Assembly: GCF_000473045.1 (NCBI RefSeq) | Contig: NZ_AXAY01000005.1 | Location: 286,501-350,500 of the forward strand | DNA from: Bradyrhizobium sp. WSM3983 | GTDB taxonomy: Bacteria > Pseudomonadota > Alphaproteobacteria > Rhizobiales > Xanthobacteraceae | Length of the DNA stretch: 64,000 nucleotides | Direction: 5' to 3' | Position numbers and translations under genes: made by a program | Shown here: one piece after another, positions 43,386 through 53,600 of the stretch | Numbering within the stretch: position 1 is the first letter of the stretch | How the letters are laid out: the number at the start of each line of letters is the position of its first letter | Notes under the pieces: model-generated | The model's input: the letters and a program-made list of their open reading frames with translations, nothing else | Databases searched by the model: none | What the model was told of the DNA's origin: nothing

Positions 43386-44339
43386 CTAGCCCCGCTTGAT
43401 GCGCGGATCGATCGCGGCTTGTGCGATGTCGACCAGCAGATTGAGGAGGACGAAGAACAGCGCCAGCACCAGGATCGTGCCCTGCAGCAGCGGCAGATCG
43501 CGCTGGAAGATCGCGGAGTTGAGCAGGAAGCCCGAGCCCGGCCAGGAGAACACGGTTTCGATCAGGATCGAGCCGCCGAGCATGTAGCCGAGCTGAAGCC
43601 CCATCACCGCGAGCGCGGTCGGCGCGGCGTTCTTGATGACGTGGCGGAACACGCCGGTTTCGTGCAGGCCTTTGGCACGCAGTGCCTCGACGAAATCCTG
43701 CGAGAGAATGTCGCCGGTGAGCGCACGCACGGTGCGGGTGACGATGCCCATCGGGATCACCGACGTCGTGATCGCCGGCAGCACGAGATACTTGAGGTGG
43801 TCCCAATCCCAGGCCCAAGCAGCGGAGCCGCCGGGACCGGCGCCGACCGCGGGCAGCCAGTTCAACTCGACCGAGAAGATGATGACGAGCACCATGCCGA
43901 GCCAGTAATGCGGCACCGAGACGCCGGCGATGGCAAAGGAGGTCGCGAGCTTGTCGATCCAGGTCTCGCGGAAATAGCCGGCGATCAGGCCGAGCAGGAT
44001 GCCCATGGTGAAGCCGATGATGGCAGCCGCAATCGCCAGCGTGACGGTGTTGCCGACAGCGCGCATGACTTCCGCGAGCACCGGGCGTCCCGTCGCGATG
44101 GAATTGCCGAGATCGCCGTGCAGCGCGCGCAACAGCCAGAGGCCGAACTGCACCGGCAACGGCCGGTCAAAACCGTAGGCCGTGCGCAGCTGCGCCGCGA
44201 GCTCCTGCGAGGCGTCGGCCGGCAGCACCGCGACCAGCGGATCGCCCGGCGTGATGTGCACGAGCAGAAAGCACACCAGCGCCACGCTGATGACGATCGG
44301 GATGACATAGACGATGCGTCGGGCGATATAGGCGAGCAC
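43386..44339 (-). CDS. Peptide ABC transporter permease (DppB type)
   Basis: 317 residues. Start MLAYIARRIVYVIPIVISVALVCFLLVHITPGDP is the classic DppB/OppB opening helix; the EAA loop is LSQDFVEALRAKGLHETGVFRHVIKNAAPT, and the end is LLNLLVDIAQAAIDPRIKRG. About six membrane helices. Partner of DppC. The next upstream gene is the binding protein across a family E repeat. Confidence 0.93.
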   Translation of the reverse strand: MLAYIARRIVYVIPIVISVALVCFLLVHITPGDPLVAVLPADASQELAAQLRTAYGFDRPLPVQFGLWLLRALHGDLGNSIATGRPVLAEVMRAVGNTVTLAIAAAIIGFTMGILLGLIAGYFRETWIDKLATSFAIAGVSVPHYWLGMVLVIIFSVELNWLPAVGAGPGGSAAWAWDWDHLKYLVLPAITTSVIPMGIVTRTVRALTGDILSQDFVEALRAKGLHETGVFRHVIKNAAPTALAVMGLQLGYMLGGSILIETVFSWPGSGFLLNSAIFQRDLPLLQGTILVLALFFVLLNLLVDIAQAAIDPRIKRG

Positions 44340-44354
44340 GTCGGATTCTTTCTT

Positions 44355-44507
44355 CCCTTCTCCCCTTGTGGGAGAAGGTGGCGCGCGAGCGCCGGATGAG
44401 GGGTTCTATCCGCGGATACGATCATTCCAACAGAGCGAGGGGTACTCGCGGGGAGAGACCCCGGCTTCGCTTTCGCGAAGCCACCCTCTCCCACAAGGAG
44501 AGAGGGT
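44355..44507. repeat. Dispersed palindromic repeat, family E copy 3
   Basis: CTTCTCCCCTTGTGGGAGAAGG with GCGCGCGAGCGCCGGATGAGGGG, and the matching half CCCTCTCCCACAAGGAGAGAGGG about 130 bp away. Lies between DppB and the binding protein. Confidence 0.85.
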
Positions 44508-44528
44508 GCACTGTGGGTGTGGCGCGAA

Positions 44529-46187
44529 CTACCGCGTCATCGAGATCGGCGAGAAGTCGATGAACCAGCTCTTCGGCTGGATCACGCCGGTGACCTTCGG
44601 GCTCATGGCGCGCGGGCCGACGTCGTGGGCGACGTAGAGGAAGGCTGCGTCGTCGACGGAGGCCGCGTGCAATTCGGCGAGCGCGGCGTCGCGCGCAGCG
44701 GGGTCAAAGGTCTGCCGCGCCTTCTTCACCAGCTCGTCGAACTTGGGATTGTTGATGAAGCCCCAATTGTTCGAGGCCGGCGGGGCCATGCTCGATTGCA
44801 GGAAGCGCACCAGCGCGAAGAACGGGTCCATTGCCGCATACGTAACGTTGGTCGCGTTCGCGCCGTTGGCCGAGGGATCCTTGGCGCCGCGCCGCCAATT
44901 GGAGAACAGCGTGTTCCACTCGATGACGTCGAGCTGCACGTCGAAGTAACATTCGGCGAGCGCCTGCTGTAGATATTCGTTCATCGGCAACGGCTGCATC
45001 TGGCCCGAGCCGGAAGTCGAGGTCTGGATCTTCACCGCCAGCTTCTTGTTCGGACCGAAACCTGCCTCCTGCATCAGCTTCTGCGCGGCGGGCTTGTCGT
45101 ACTTGATCTCGAAGGTCGGCTTGCCCCGCCAGGGATGGCCGGGCTCGAAAGTGCCGGTCGCAGGCACCATCAGCCCTGCAAGCAACCCGTCCTTGAGGCC
45201 TTCGCGATCGACGCAGAGATTGGCGGCCTTGCGGACGCGCATGTCGTTCCACGGCGAGCCTTCAACACGCGAGAACTGCCACGGCCAGACATGCGGCTGC
45301 TCGTTGGCATAGAGCTTGAAGCCGCGCTGCTTGAGCTCGGGCAGCGCATCCGGCGCCGGCGCCTCGACCCAATCGACCTGTCCGGAGAGCAGCGCTGCGG
45401 TGCGCGCGTTGGCTTCCGGCATCGGCAAGAGCACCATCTTGTCGATCTTGGGCACGCGGGCCTTGTCCCAGTAATTCGCGTTCTTGACGAGCTCGAGCCG
45501 CTCGCGCGGCGTGAAGCTCGCCATCTTCCAAGGGCCGGTGCCCGCGGCGTCCTTGGCAAACGAGGTCCACGCGGCCTGCGACTTCGCCTTGGCGTCGGCG
45601 CCTTCCGCCTTGTCATAGAAGCGTTGCCACTTCGCCGGGCTCGCCATGAAGAGGTTGGTGAGGTTGATCGGCAGGAAGCTGTCGGGCTCCTTGGTGGTGA
45701 GCTCGACCGTCATGTCGTCGATTTTCTTCGCTGACGCGAGCGTCGGCATGCGTGTCGCGGTGGCGCCGACCTGGCTCGGATCGAACTGCGGCGCGTCTTG
45801 CTTCAGCACCTTCTCGACGTTCCACACCACAGCATCGGCGTTGAAGGGCGAGCCGTCATGGAAGGTCACCCCGGGGCGCAGCTTGAAGGTCCATTTGGTC
45901 TTGTCGGCATCGTCGACCTTCCACTCGGTGGCAAGGCCGGGGATGACCACGCTGGCCTTGTCGGCGGACGACAGGTCCCAGCCCGTGAGTGCGTCGTACA
46001 TGGTGACGCCGGTGAAGCGGTTGCCTTCAAAACCCTGATCGGGCTGACCGAGCGTGCGCGGAATATCGGCAGCCGTCATGCCGATGCGCAGCACGGTTTC
46101 GGCACTGGCCGCGCGCGGCCACGCCGCCGCAGTCGTCAGGGCCAGCGCTGCGATCAGCGCCGCGCGAGTGGTTGTCTTGATAAGCAT
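44529..46187 (-). CDS. Peptide ABC transporter periplasmic binding protein (DppA/OppA family, SBP family 5)
   Basis: 552 residues. Signal peptide LIAALALTTAAAWPRAASA. Mature protein has VIPGLATEWKVDDADKTKWTFKLRPGVTFHDGSPFNADAVVWNVEKVL, the characteristic family 5 signature, and the C-terminal dipeptide-binding fold. It captures a peptide-like solute and hands it to DppBC. ATG 46187, with AAGGACTAAGG upstream. First gene of the leftward transport operon. A divergent paralogue lies 200 bp away. Confidence 0.93.
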   Translation of the reverse strand: MLIKTTTRAALIAALALTTAAAWPRAASAETVLRIGMTAADIPRTLGQPDQGFEGNRFTGVTMYDALTGWDLSSADKASVVIPGLATEWKVDDADKTKWTFKLRPGVTFHDGSPFNADAVVWNVEKVLKQDAPQFDPSQVGATATRMPTLASAKKIDDMTVELTTKEPDSFLPINLTNLFMASPAKWQRFYDKAEGADAKAKSQAAWTSFAKDAAGTGPWKMASFTPRERLELVKNANYWDKARVPKIDKMVLLPMPEANARTAALLSGQVDWVEAPAPDALPELKQRGFKLYANEQPHVWPWQFSRVEGSPWNDMRVRKAANLCVDREGLKDGLLAGLMVPATGTFEPGHPWRGKPTFEIKYDKPAAQKLMQEAGFGPNKKLAVKIQTSTSGSGQMQPLPMNEYLQQALAECYFDVQLDVIEWNTLFSNWRRGAKDPSANGANATNVTYAAMDPFFALVRFLQSSMAPPASNNWGFINNPKFDELVKKARQTFDPAARDAALAELHAASVDDAAFLYVAHDVGPRAMSPKVTGVIQPKSWFIDFSPISMTR

Positions 46188-46387
46188 CGCCTTAGTCCTT
46201 TTCCGGCCTTCGATGACTAATTTTGATGCAAACGTATGCAATGGCTATGCCAAAGAGAAACTTATTCTGTAAATTAGCCCTGCGACGACAAGTCCTTGTG
46301 ATCGCGAGAGGGCAGGGCAGCCGCCCTGCCTATTCTGGCATCAAGATTGCAAGTTTGGCCCCGAATTCTTCCTGGGAGTTTTGGGCC

Positions 46388-47983
46388 ATGCGTATTCGGT
46401 TATCGACCTGTCTCGCCGTGCTTGCGCTGGCGTCATTCGCAATCTCGGCGGGCGCTGAAACGGTGGTGCGCTACGGCATCTCCATGGCGGACATTCCGCT
46501 GACGACGGGCCAGCCCGATCGCGGCGCCGGCGCTTACCAGTTCACGGCCTATACGATCTACGACCCGCTGGTCGCGTGGGAAATGGACGTCGCCGATCGC
46601 CCGGGCAAGCTGGTGCCGGGCCTCGCGACGGAATGGAAGGTCGACGACACCGACAAGACCAAATGGCGCTTCGCGTTGCGCAAAGGCGTGAGGTTTCACG
46701 ACGGCAGCGAGTTCAACGCCGACGCGATGATCTGGAATCTCGACAAGGTGCTCAACGACAAGGCGCCGCAATTCGACAAGCGGCAAAGCGCGCAGGTGAA
46801 GACCCGCCTGCCTTCCGTCGCCAGCTACGCCAAGATCGACGATTTCACCGTGGAGATCACGACCAGGACCGTGGACTCCTTCTTCCCCTATCAGATGCTG
46901 TGGTTCCTGGTGTCGAGCCCGGCGCAATATGAAAAGCTCGGCAAGGACTGGGACAAGTTCGCCAGCCAGCCTTCGGGCACCGGCCCGTTCAAGCTGACCA
47001 AGCTCGTGCCGCGTGAGCTCGCCGAACTCAGCAAAAATTCCGACTACTGGAACGCGAAGCGTATTCCGAAGGTCGACAAGATCGTGCTGGTGCCGATGCC
47101 GGAAGCGCTGACGCGCACCAATGCGCTGCTCGCAGGCCAGGTCGATCTGATCGAAACGCCGGCGCCCGACGCCGTGCCGCAACTGAAAGCCGCCGGCATG
47201 AAGATCGTCGACAACGTCACGCCGCATGTCTGGAATTATCATCTGAGCGTGCTGCCGGGTTCACCCTGGACTGACATCCGCCTGCGCAAGGCGCTGAACC
47301 TCGCGATCAACCGCGACGAAGTCGTGGGGCTGATGAATGGCCTGGCCAAACCCGCCAAAGGCCAGGTCGATCCGTCGAGCCCGTGGTTCGGCAAGCCGAG
47401 CTTCGACATCAAATATGATCTCGCCGCTGCCAGGAAGCTGGTCGAGGAAGCCGGCTACTCCAAGGCAAAACCGCTGAAGGCCACGTTCATCATCGCGCAG
47501 GGCGGCACCGGCCAGATGCTGTCGCTGCCGATGAACGAATTTCTGCAGCAGAGCTTCAAGGAGATCGGCATCGACATCGACTTCAAGGTCGTCGAGCTCG
47601 AGACGCTCTATACGCATTGGCGCAAGGGCGCGGCCGACGAGATGAACGCCGGCATCACCGCCAACAACATCGCCTATGTCACCTCCGATCCCTTGTACGC
47701 CATCGTCCGCTTCTTCGCCTCCGACCAGATCGCGCCGGTTGGCGTCAACTGGGGCGGCTACAAGAACCCGAAGGTTGACGCGCTGATCAATGAGGCCAAG
47801 CAGACGTTCGACACCGCCAAGCAGGACGACCTGATCGCCCAGGCGCACGCGTTGATCGTCGACGATGCCGTGCTGGTCTGGGTCGTCCACGACACCAACC
47901 CGCACGCGCTGTCGCCGAAGGTGAAGCGGTTCGTGCAGGCGCAGCACTGGTTCCAGGATCTGACGACGATCGGGGTGGAGTGA
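46388..47983 (+). CDS. Second ABC peptide-type binding protein (SBP family 5 paralogue)
   Basis: 531 residues. Signal peptide STCLAVLALASFAISAGA. Strong block similarity to the gene to its left: VPGLATEWKVDDTDKTKWRFALRKGVRFHDGSEFNADAMIWNLDKVL. ATG 46388 follows GGGAG; the 55-codon upstream extension is not supported. It is transcribed divergently and alone, with no permease or ATPase, so it may be an alternative specificity subunit for the same Dpp transporter. Confidence 0.92.
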   Translation: MRIRLSTCLAVLALASFAISAGAETVVRYGISMADIPLTTGQPDRGAGAYQFTAYTIYDPLVAWEMDVADRPGKLVPGLATEWKVDDTDKTKWRFALRKGVRFHDGSEFNADAMIWNLDKVLNDKAPQFDKRQSAQVKTRLPSVASYAKIDDFTVEITTRTVDSFFPYQMLWFLVSSPAQYEKLGKDWDKFASQPSGTGPFKLTKLVPRELAELSKNSDYWNAKRIPKVDKIVLVPMPEALTRTNALLAGQVDLIETPAPDAVPQLKAAGMKIVDNVTPHVWNYHLSVLPGSPWTDIRLRKALNLAINRDEVVGLMNGLAKPAKGQVDPSSPWFGKPSFDIKYDLAAARKLVEEAGYSKAKPLKATFIIAQGGTGQMLSLPMNEFLQQSFKEIGIDIDFKVVELETLYTHWRKGAADEMNAGITANNIAYVTSDPLYAIVRFFASDQIAPVGVNWGGYKNPKVDALINEAKQTFDTAKQDDLIAQAHALIVDDAVLVWVVHDTNPHALSPKVKRFVQAQHWFQDLTTIGVE

Positions 47984-48003
47984 GGGCGGCCGGCAGCGGT
48001 ATC

Positions 48004-48086
48004 GTAGGGTGGGCAAAGCGAAGCGTGCCCACCGCCTCTATATGCAGAGAAAGATGGTGGGCACGGCGCTTCGCGCCTTTGCCCAT
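48004..48086. repeat. Dispersed palindromic repeat, family B copy 4
   Basis: GTAGGGTGGGCAAAGCGAAGCGTGCCCACC ... GGTGGGCACGGCGCTTCGCGCCTTTGCCCATA. With copy C2 it fills the 326-bp gap 47984-48309; no gene seen there. Confidence 0.85.
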
Positions 48087-48137
48087 AGAATCTACGAGAG
48101 TTGATGGTGCGGGCACACAGGCGCGTAAAACACCGCT

Positions 48138-48269
48138 GTCGTCCCCGGCAAGCGTAAGCGCAGACCCGGGACCCATAACCACAGGACGTGGTTTGGCGAA
48201 GACTCGGAGTTACCAGCTCGCGCCAAACTACTCCCTGGGGTTATGGGTCCCGGCCTTCGCCGGGACGAC
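48138..48269. repeat. Dispersed palindromic repeat, family C copy 2
   Basis: GTCGTCCCCGGCAAGCGTAAGCGCAGACCCGGGACCCATAACC ... GGGTCCCGGCCTTCGCCGGGACGAC. Confidence 0.85.
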
Positions 48270-48309
48270 ACTATTGTTGAGGCGCCGGCTAGCCCCTCAT
48301 GGGCAACGG

Positions 48310-50544
48310 CTACTTCGTCAGCAGCGCATACGCCCCCGTCCAGCCCTCGGGCGGCGGATTGACCTTGAAATCCTTGATCCGCGCTTCGTACAGCTTGAAC
48401 AGCTTTTCCAGCGTGTCGGCATCTTCGCTGCGGCGGCCGCGCTCGATGGCGTCGAGTGCGCCCTTCCAGTCGCGATTGCGGTAGCAGCTGAGCATCTCGA
48501 TGGTGATGTTGCGCAGGCGCTGGAAGGCACCCGACTGCATCACGTCCTCGCGGCCGGCAATGGCATAGATCACCTCCGGCTCGCTCTTGCCCTTGACCAT
48601 GATGAAGTCGAGCTCGAGGATCGCGAACTTGTCCTTGGCGGCGAGCGCGGTGCGGGAGCCGACGATGATCGGAAAACCGTATTCCTTGGTCTGGCCTTCC
48701 AGGCGTGACGCCAGGTTCACGCTGTCGCCGAGCACGGAATAGTTCTTCTTCAGATCGGAGCCCATGTTGCCGACCACGCCGATGCCGGTGTTGAGACCGA
48801 TGCCGACCTTGAGCGGGATATAGACATGGCCGCCATCGGCGGCTTCCTGCTCGCGCTCTTTATTGACCACGTCGATCTTCTCGAGCATCTGGATCGCGGC
48901 CTCGCAGGCATTGACCTGGTGCTCGGCATCGTCGAGCGGCGCATTCCAGAACGCCATGATGGCGTCGCCCATGTACTTGTCGACGTAGCCCTTCTCCTCG
49001 ATGATCACGTCGGTCAGCGGCGTCAGGAAACGGTTCATCAGCACGATGAGCCCTTGCGGATCGTGCTTGTAGCTCTCCGAGATCGTAGTGAAGCCGCGCA
49101 CGTCGGAGAACATGATCGTCATCTCGCGCTCCTCGCCGCCGAGCACGACCTTTTCCGGCGACTGCGCCATCTGCTCGACCAGGACGGGCGACATGTATTG
49201 CGCGAAGATGCCACGAATCTCCTTTCGCTGCCGCTGCTCACGCACGAAGCTCGCGAAGATGAAGGTCAGGTAGATCGCGGTGGTCGACAGCAGCGGATAG
49301 GTGAAGTCGATGAGGTAGCGGTATTGCCAATAGAAGAACCAGGACGTTCCGATCAGGATGGCGGCGAACATCGCGCCCGCGAGCACGAGCCGGACGGGGC
49401 CGAGATTCGGCGTGAAGATGATGACGAGGATGCCGATGATCAGCGCGGCAAGCAGCTCGACGCCGAGCGCGTAGTTCGGCTGGGAGATGACGGCGCCGCT
49501 CAGCACGCTTTCGAGCACCTGGGCGTGGATCTCGACACCGGGCATGGTCGAGGACACCGGCGTGGTCTTGAGGTCGTTCAGCCCGGCCGCGGAGGTGCCG
49601 ATCAGCACCAGCTTGCCGGCAACCTTGCTGGGCGGCATGGTGTTGTCGAGCACGTCGGCTGCCGACACGTAGATCGAGGGATCGTGGCGGGCGTAATGCA
49701 CCCAGAGCTGGCCGTTCTTGTCGGTCGGGATCTCGACGCCCTTGAGGCGGATGGCGCGGATTCCGGTCTTGTCGGTGCGAACCAGCAGCGTCGGCGTTCC
49801 CGTGACGACCCGCAGGATCTCGAGGCTGAGCGAGGGCATGATGTTGCCCTGCGCGCGCATGATCATCGGCACCCGGCGGATCAGGCCGTCGCGTTCGGTC
49901 TTGATAGTGAACAGGCCACGTCCGGCAGCGACCATCTCGATCACCGGCACGTTGCGCAGCAGGCCGGGGAATTCGAACAGAAACTTCTCGGCATTCTCCT
50001 CGCCGACGGTCGCGACGCCGGTGAAGGGCAGCGACTTGTCGAGCTCGGACCCGACCGCCGGCTGACCGGTCTCGCCCAGCACCACGCGCGAGCGCTTGAT
50101 CGCTTCCGAGAGAAGCTGGTCGTTGCTCGGCAGCTCGCGCAGCTTGGTGCGGGTGGCGTCGTCCAGGTAACGCATCTGGTTGGCGACCAGGTCTGGATTG
50201 AGCCGGTCGGCTTCCGAGAACACCACGTCGAAGCCGATCGCCACCGCACCGTTGTTGGTGAGATTGACGATCATGTCCGCGATCCGCGTCCGCGACCACG
50301 GCCATTGGCCAAACCTGGCGAGGCTCCTGTCGTCGATGTCGACGATGGTGACGGGCCGCACCCCCTTCTTGTCGCGCGGGTCGATCAGCTGGAACATGTC
50401 GAAAGTGCGCAGCCGCAATTCCTGGACCGGCGGCGGATCCCAGACGCGCAAGCCGGCAAAGACGATCAGCAGCGCAAGACACGCCAGCCGCGCCAATCCG
50501 AACTTTCGCGCGAACCACCGGCGCAGGATTTTGAGACGTTTCAT
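48310..50544 (-). CDS. CHASE2 adenylate/guanylate cyclase
   Basis: 744 residues. Signal-anchor helix (about 17-33), extracytoplasmic CHASE2 sensor domain (about 38-345; WPWSRTRIADMI, GFDVVFSEADR, VLIGTSAAGLNDL), three membrane helices (about 360-435), then a class III cyclase domain. The metal Asp pair is in FSDVRGFTT (about 481) and KYMGDAIMAFW (about 527); the Lys before it and the Asp of SVLGDSVNLASRLE point to ATP preference, while Asn and Arg for transition-state contact are present. Predicted active adenylate cyclase. It lies 79 nt after the giant adhesin gene on the same strand, with no terminator seen between, so they may be cotranscribed. Confidence 0.93.
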   Translation of the reverse strand: MKRLKILRRWFARKFGLARLACLALLIVFAGLRVWDPPPVQELRLRTFDMFQLIDPRDKKGVRPVTIVDIDDRSLARFGQWPWSRTRIADMIVNLTNNGAVAIGFDVVFSEADRLNPDLVANQMRYLDDATRTKLRELPSNDQLLSEAIKRSRVVLGETGQPAVGSELDKSLPFTGVATVGEENAEKFLFEFPGLLRNVPVIEMVAAGRGLFTIKTERDGLIRRVPMIMRAQGNIMPSLSLEILRVVTGTPTLLVRTDKTGIRAIRLKGVEIPTDKNGQLWVHYARHDPSIYVSAADVLDNTMPPSKVAGKLVLIGTSAAGLNDLKTTPVSSTMPGVEIHAQVLESVLSGAVISQPNYALGVELLAALIIGILVIIFTPNLGPVRLVLAGAMFAAILIGTSWFFYWQYRYLIDFTYPLLSTTAIYLTFIFASFVREQRQRKEIRGIFAQYMSPVLVEQMAQSPEKVVLGGEEREMTIMFSDVRGFTTISESYKHDPQGLIVLMNRFLTPLTDVIIEEKGYVDKYMGDAIMAFWNAPLDDAEHQVNACEAAIQMLEKIDVVNKEREQEAADGGHVYIPLKVGIGLNTGIGVVGNMGSDLKKNYSVLGDSVNLASRLEGQTKEYGFPIIVGSRTALAAKDKFAILELDFIMVKGKSEPEVIYAIAGREDVMQSGAFQRLRNITIEMLSCYRNRDWKGALDAIERGRRSEDADTLEKLFKLYEARIKDFKVNPPPEGWTGAYALLTK

Positions 50545-50623
50545 GATGACGGGATATCACGCTTTCGCGGTGAACGGCAGCGACATCTGGCAAACCGATG
50601 ACCCGGCGCCCCCCGACACTCCG

Positions 50624-53600
50624 TCAGGCATGGAGTATGTCGCTCGCCGAGAGGTGCGCGACCCCCTTCAACAGGATGGTGTCCGCCGCATCGATCGTGA
50701 TCAGGGTATCCGCCGAGTTTGCCGGCGAGACGCTCACATGATGCGCCATCCAATCGGAAATGTTGCTGGTGGTCACGACCGCCGTCAGATCGATGCGGTC
50801 CGCACCGGAAGTGAAGTTCACGATCGTGTCGTGGTTCGAGTTGGCCGCGAACACGAACTGATCGTGCCCAACCGTTCCGAAGAACACGTCCTTGCCGGTC
50901 GTCCCGGTAAGGGCGACATTGCCCAGCTGCCCTTCTTCGCGGAGATTGAAGATCAAATTGAGCGTGTCGGTCGCACCGTGACCGTCGGCCACCGTCAGCG
51001 TGACCTTGTCGGTCGCAGGTTCCCCGCTGCCTTCATTGTAGGTCACGGTGCCCAGCATCGCATTGATGCTGGCAAGAGAACCCGAGCCCGACGACGGACT
51101 GACATTGCTGCCCGACGCCGCGGTGCTCGCGTGAAACGTGAAGGTTTCACCGGCAGCAGCGTCCGCATCGGTGATCTTGAGGCCGTGAACGACGATTTGC
51201 TCGTCGTCCTGCTGGATCACGCTGATATTGTCGACGTTGAGCACGGGCGCATCGTCCGCACCGGTCACGCCCACGGTATAGGTCGCAGTGGTGACGGCAC
51301 CGTGCACATCCTTCAACTGGACGGTGAAAGCATCCGAATAGGAGCCTTGAGGCAGCGCATTGATCGAGGCGGCATCGGGGACGTAGGTGTAGCTGCCGCT
51401 GGCGCTGATGGTCAGCGAACCGTAATGCCCCGTGACGGTGCTCGTTGCCTGACCATGCCCATCCAGCACGGCGTAGTGCAGCGTTGCAGTTTCGCCGGTG
51501 TCGGCGTCGGTGCCGGCGAGCTGGCCGGTAAGGTTGGCGAAGCTATCGGTGGCGGCCGTGTCGGTGAGCTTTCCGAGGCTGCCGTTGGACAGGACCGGCG
51601 CATCGTTGGCGCCGGTGACATTCACGGTGAATGTCGCCGTGCCGATCGCGCCATGCACGTCGGTGGTCTGCACCGTGAAAGTATCGATATACGAGCCCGC
51701 CGAGAGCGCGTTGATCGCCGTGGCGTCGGGCACGTAGTCGTAGGTGCCGTTGGCGTTGACCGTCAGCGAGCCGTAATGGCCTGTCGCCGTCCCGTGACTA
51801 TCCGCATTCAGGACAGAATAGGTCAGCGTCGCCGTCTCGCCGCTGTCGGCATCGGTCCCGACCAGCTTGCCGGTGGGACCCGGGAAACTATCGGTGGCGG
51901 CCGTGTCCACGAGCGGACCGGTGGTCACGTCGACCAGCGTCGGCGCGTCGTTCGCGCCGGTGATGGTGACGATGACCTGGGTCGTGTCGGTCTTGTGGCC
52001 GTCGCCGAGCGTGATGGTGGAGACGACCTTCACGGTCTGGTCCTTGCCGAGGAAATCCAGCGCGCCGTCGGCGATCGAATAGCTCCAGCCGACCGTGCCG
52101 TTGTTCTTGCCGGTCTGCTGCAGCGACAGCGCGTTTTCCAGTGCGGAGATCTCATCCGGCGTCAGCGTCAGCGGAGAATGGTTGCTGTCGAGCCAGGTCA
52201 CGTCCTGATGGGTGATCGTCGCCGTCGGCCGATCGGTCAGATCGATGTCGGTGAAGGCGATCGAGCCGGTCGCGGCCGGCGACGGATCGAGCGTCGGGGA
52301 ATTGGTGTGGTCCGCAAGCTCGGAGAAGCTCGCGGTCAGCGTCGCGTTGTCCGTGGTGAATTTCGGCGCGTCATCGGCGGCCTTGACCGTGATGAGCGTG
52401 TGACCCGTGCCGTCATTGCTGCCAGCAAAGGTCGCGTTGCTGTAGTCGGCGCCGGTCAGGACCAGGCTGATGTGGTGACCGTAGGCGTCGGAGATCGTCA
52501 ACGTGCCGCCGGTGCTGGCGTCGGCATTGGCGACATAGACTGCGCTGGTGCCGAGGCCGTAGTCGATGCTCGACAGGTCGATTGTGTCGGTCGCGGACAA
52601 CGCCGCTATCGAGCCGCCAAAAGTCTGCGTATCAATCTGAAGATGGGCACCGTCGCCGGCGAGCGTGATCGTTTGCGATACCGTGTCCTCGACCTTCAGG
52701 AACGCGCCGGCATCGACGGTGACCGAGCCTGAGCCGGACAGCGAACCGAACAGCGTCAGGTGCCCGTCATGGACCTCGATGGTGCCGGCATTGGCGATGG
52801 TGCCCGAGATCGACGCCGTGCCCCAGCTGTCGATGTCGTTGTCATTTTCGATGCTCAGCCCGGTCCCGGAAATCGACGCACCGTGCAGATCGATGGCACC
52901 ATGGTTGACGATCGACGACGCATTGCCGAACACGCCGCTGCCGGCAACCGTCCAGGCGCCGCCTGCCTTGTTGTTGAACGTGGCGGTTCCGACCGAGATG
53001 TTGCCGTTGATGTGGCCGCTGTTGTTGATCGTGATCGCGCCGCCGGTCTCGACAATCGCATAGGTCGTCGAGATCACGCTCGCGGCGGCGGGCCCGATGG
53101 TGCCGGAATTGTCGATCAGCGCAGAGGCGGTCGTGTTCTCCTGGATGTAGATCGCCGCCTGTGCGCTCGGAGCCACGATCGAACCGGTATTGGCGATGTG
53201 CGTCGAACCAATCGCACCGTCCTCGTTCTGCGTGACGCTGATGCCGGCCAGGCTCGTGCTAGTGATATCGCCGCCGTTGACGATGGTGACGTTGCCCGCG
53301 CCAACGGCAAGGACGGACAGTCCGACCGCGCCGGTGGCGGAGCCTTCATTGGTGACGCTGACATTGCCGCCGCCGTGGTCGAAGGCGCCGATTGCGGTGC
53401 CGGCGGCCGTGATCGACGACAGCGCGCCGGTCGAAACCGTGACGTTACCGGCGCCCCAGGTAAACGCCTCGATGCCGTAGCCGGCATCCGCAGTGATCTT
53501 GGCATCGCTGTCGACGGTGACGTCGCCGTTGACCACGCTCGAGAATGTGGCATTGCCACCCGGCTTGTAGCCGGCAATGATTCCGCCCGGCGTGCCGCCG

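Noticed and set aside
42106..44507. Family E palindromes as CRISPR-like or phage attachment repeats
   Set aside because: Copies are unevenly spaced, diverged, and each is a self-complementary hairpin unit with no spacers between them.
48826..50601. 591-codon plus-strand frame opposite the cyclase
   Set aside because: Antisense composition (Arg/His/Asp); the cyclase motifs are on the minus strand.
50180..52732. 850-codon plus-strand frame
   Set aside because: Opposite the cyclase and adhesin; lack of stops comes from high GC and repeat codon bias. No protein-like features.
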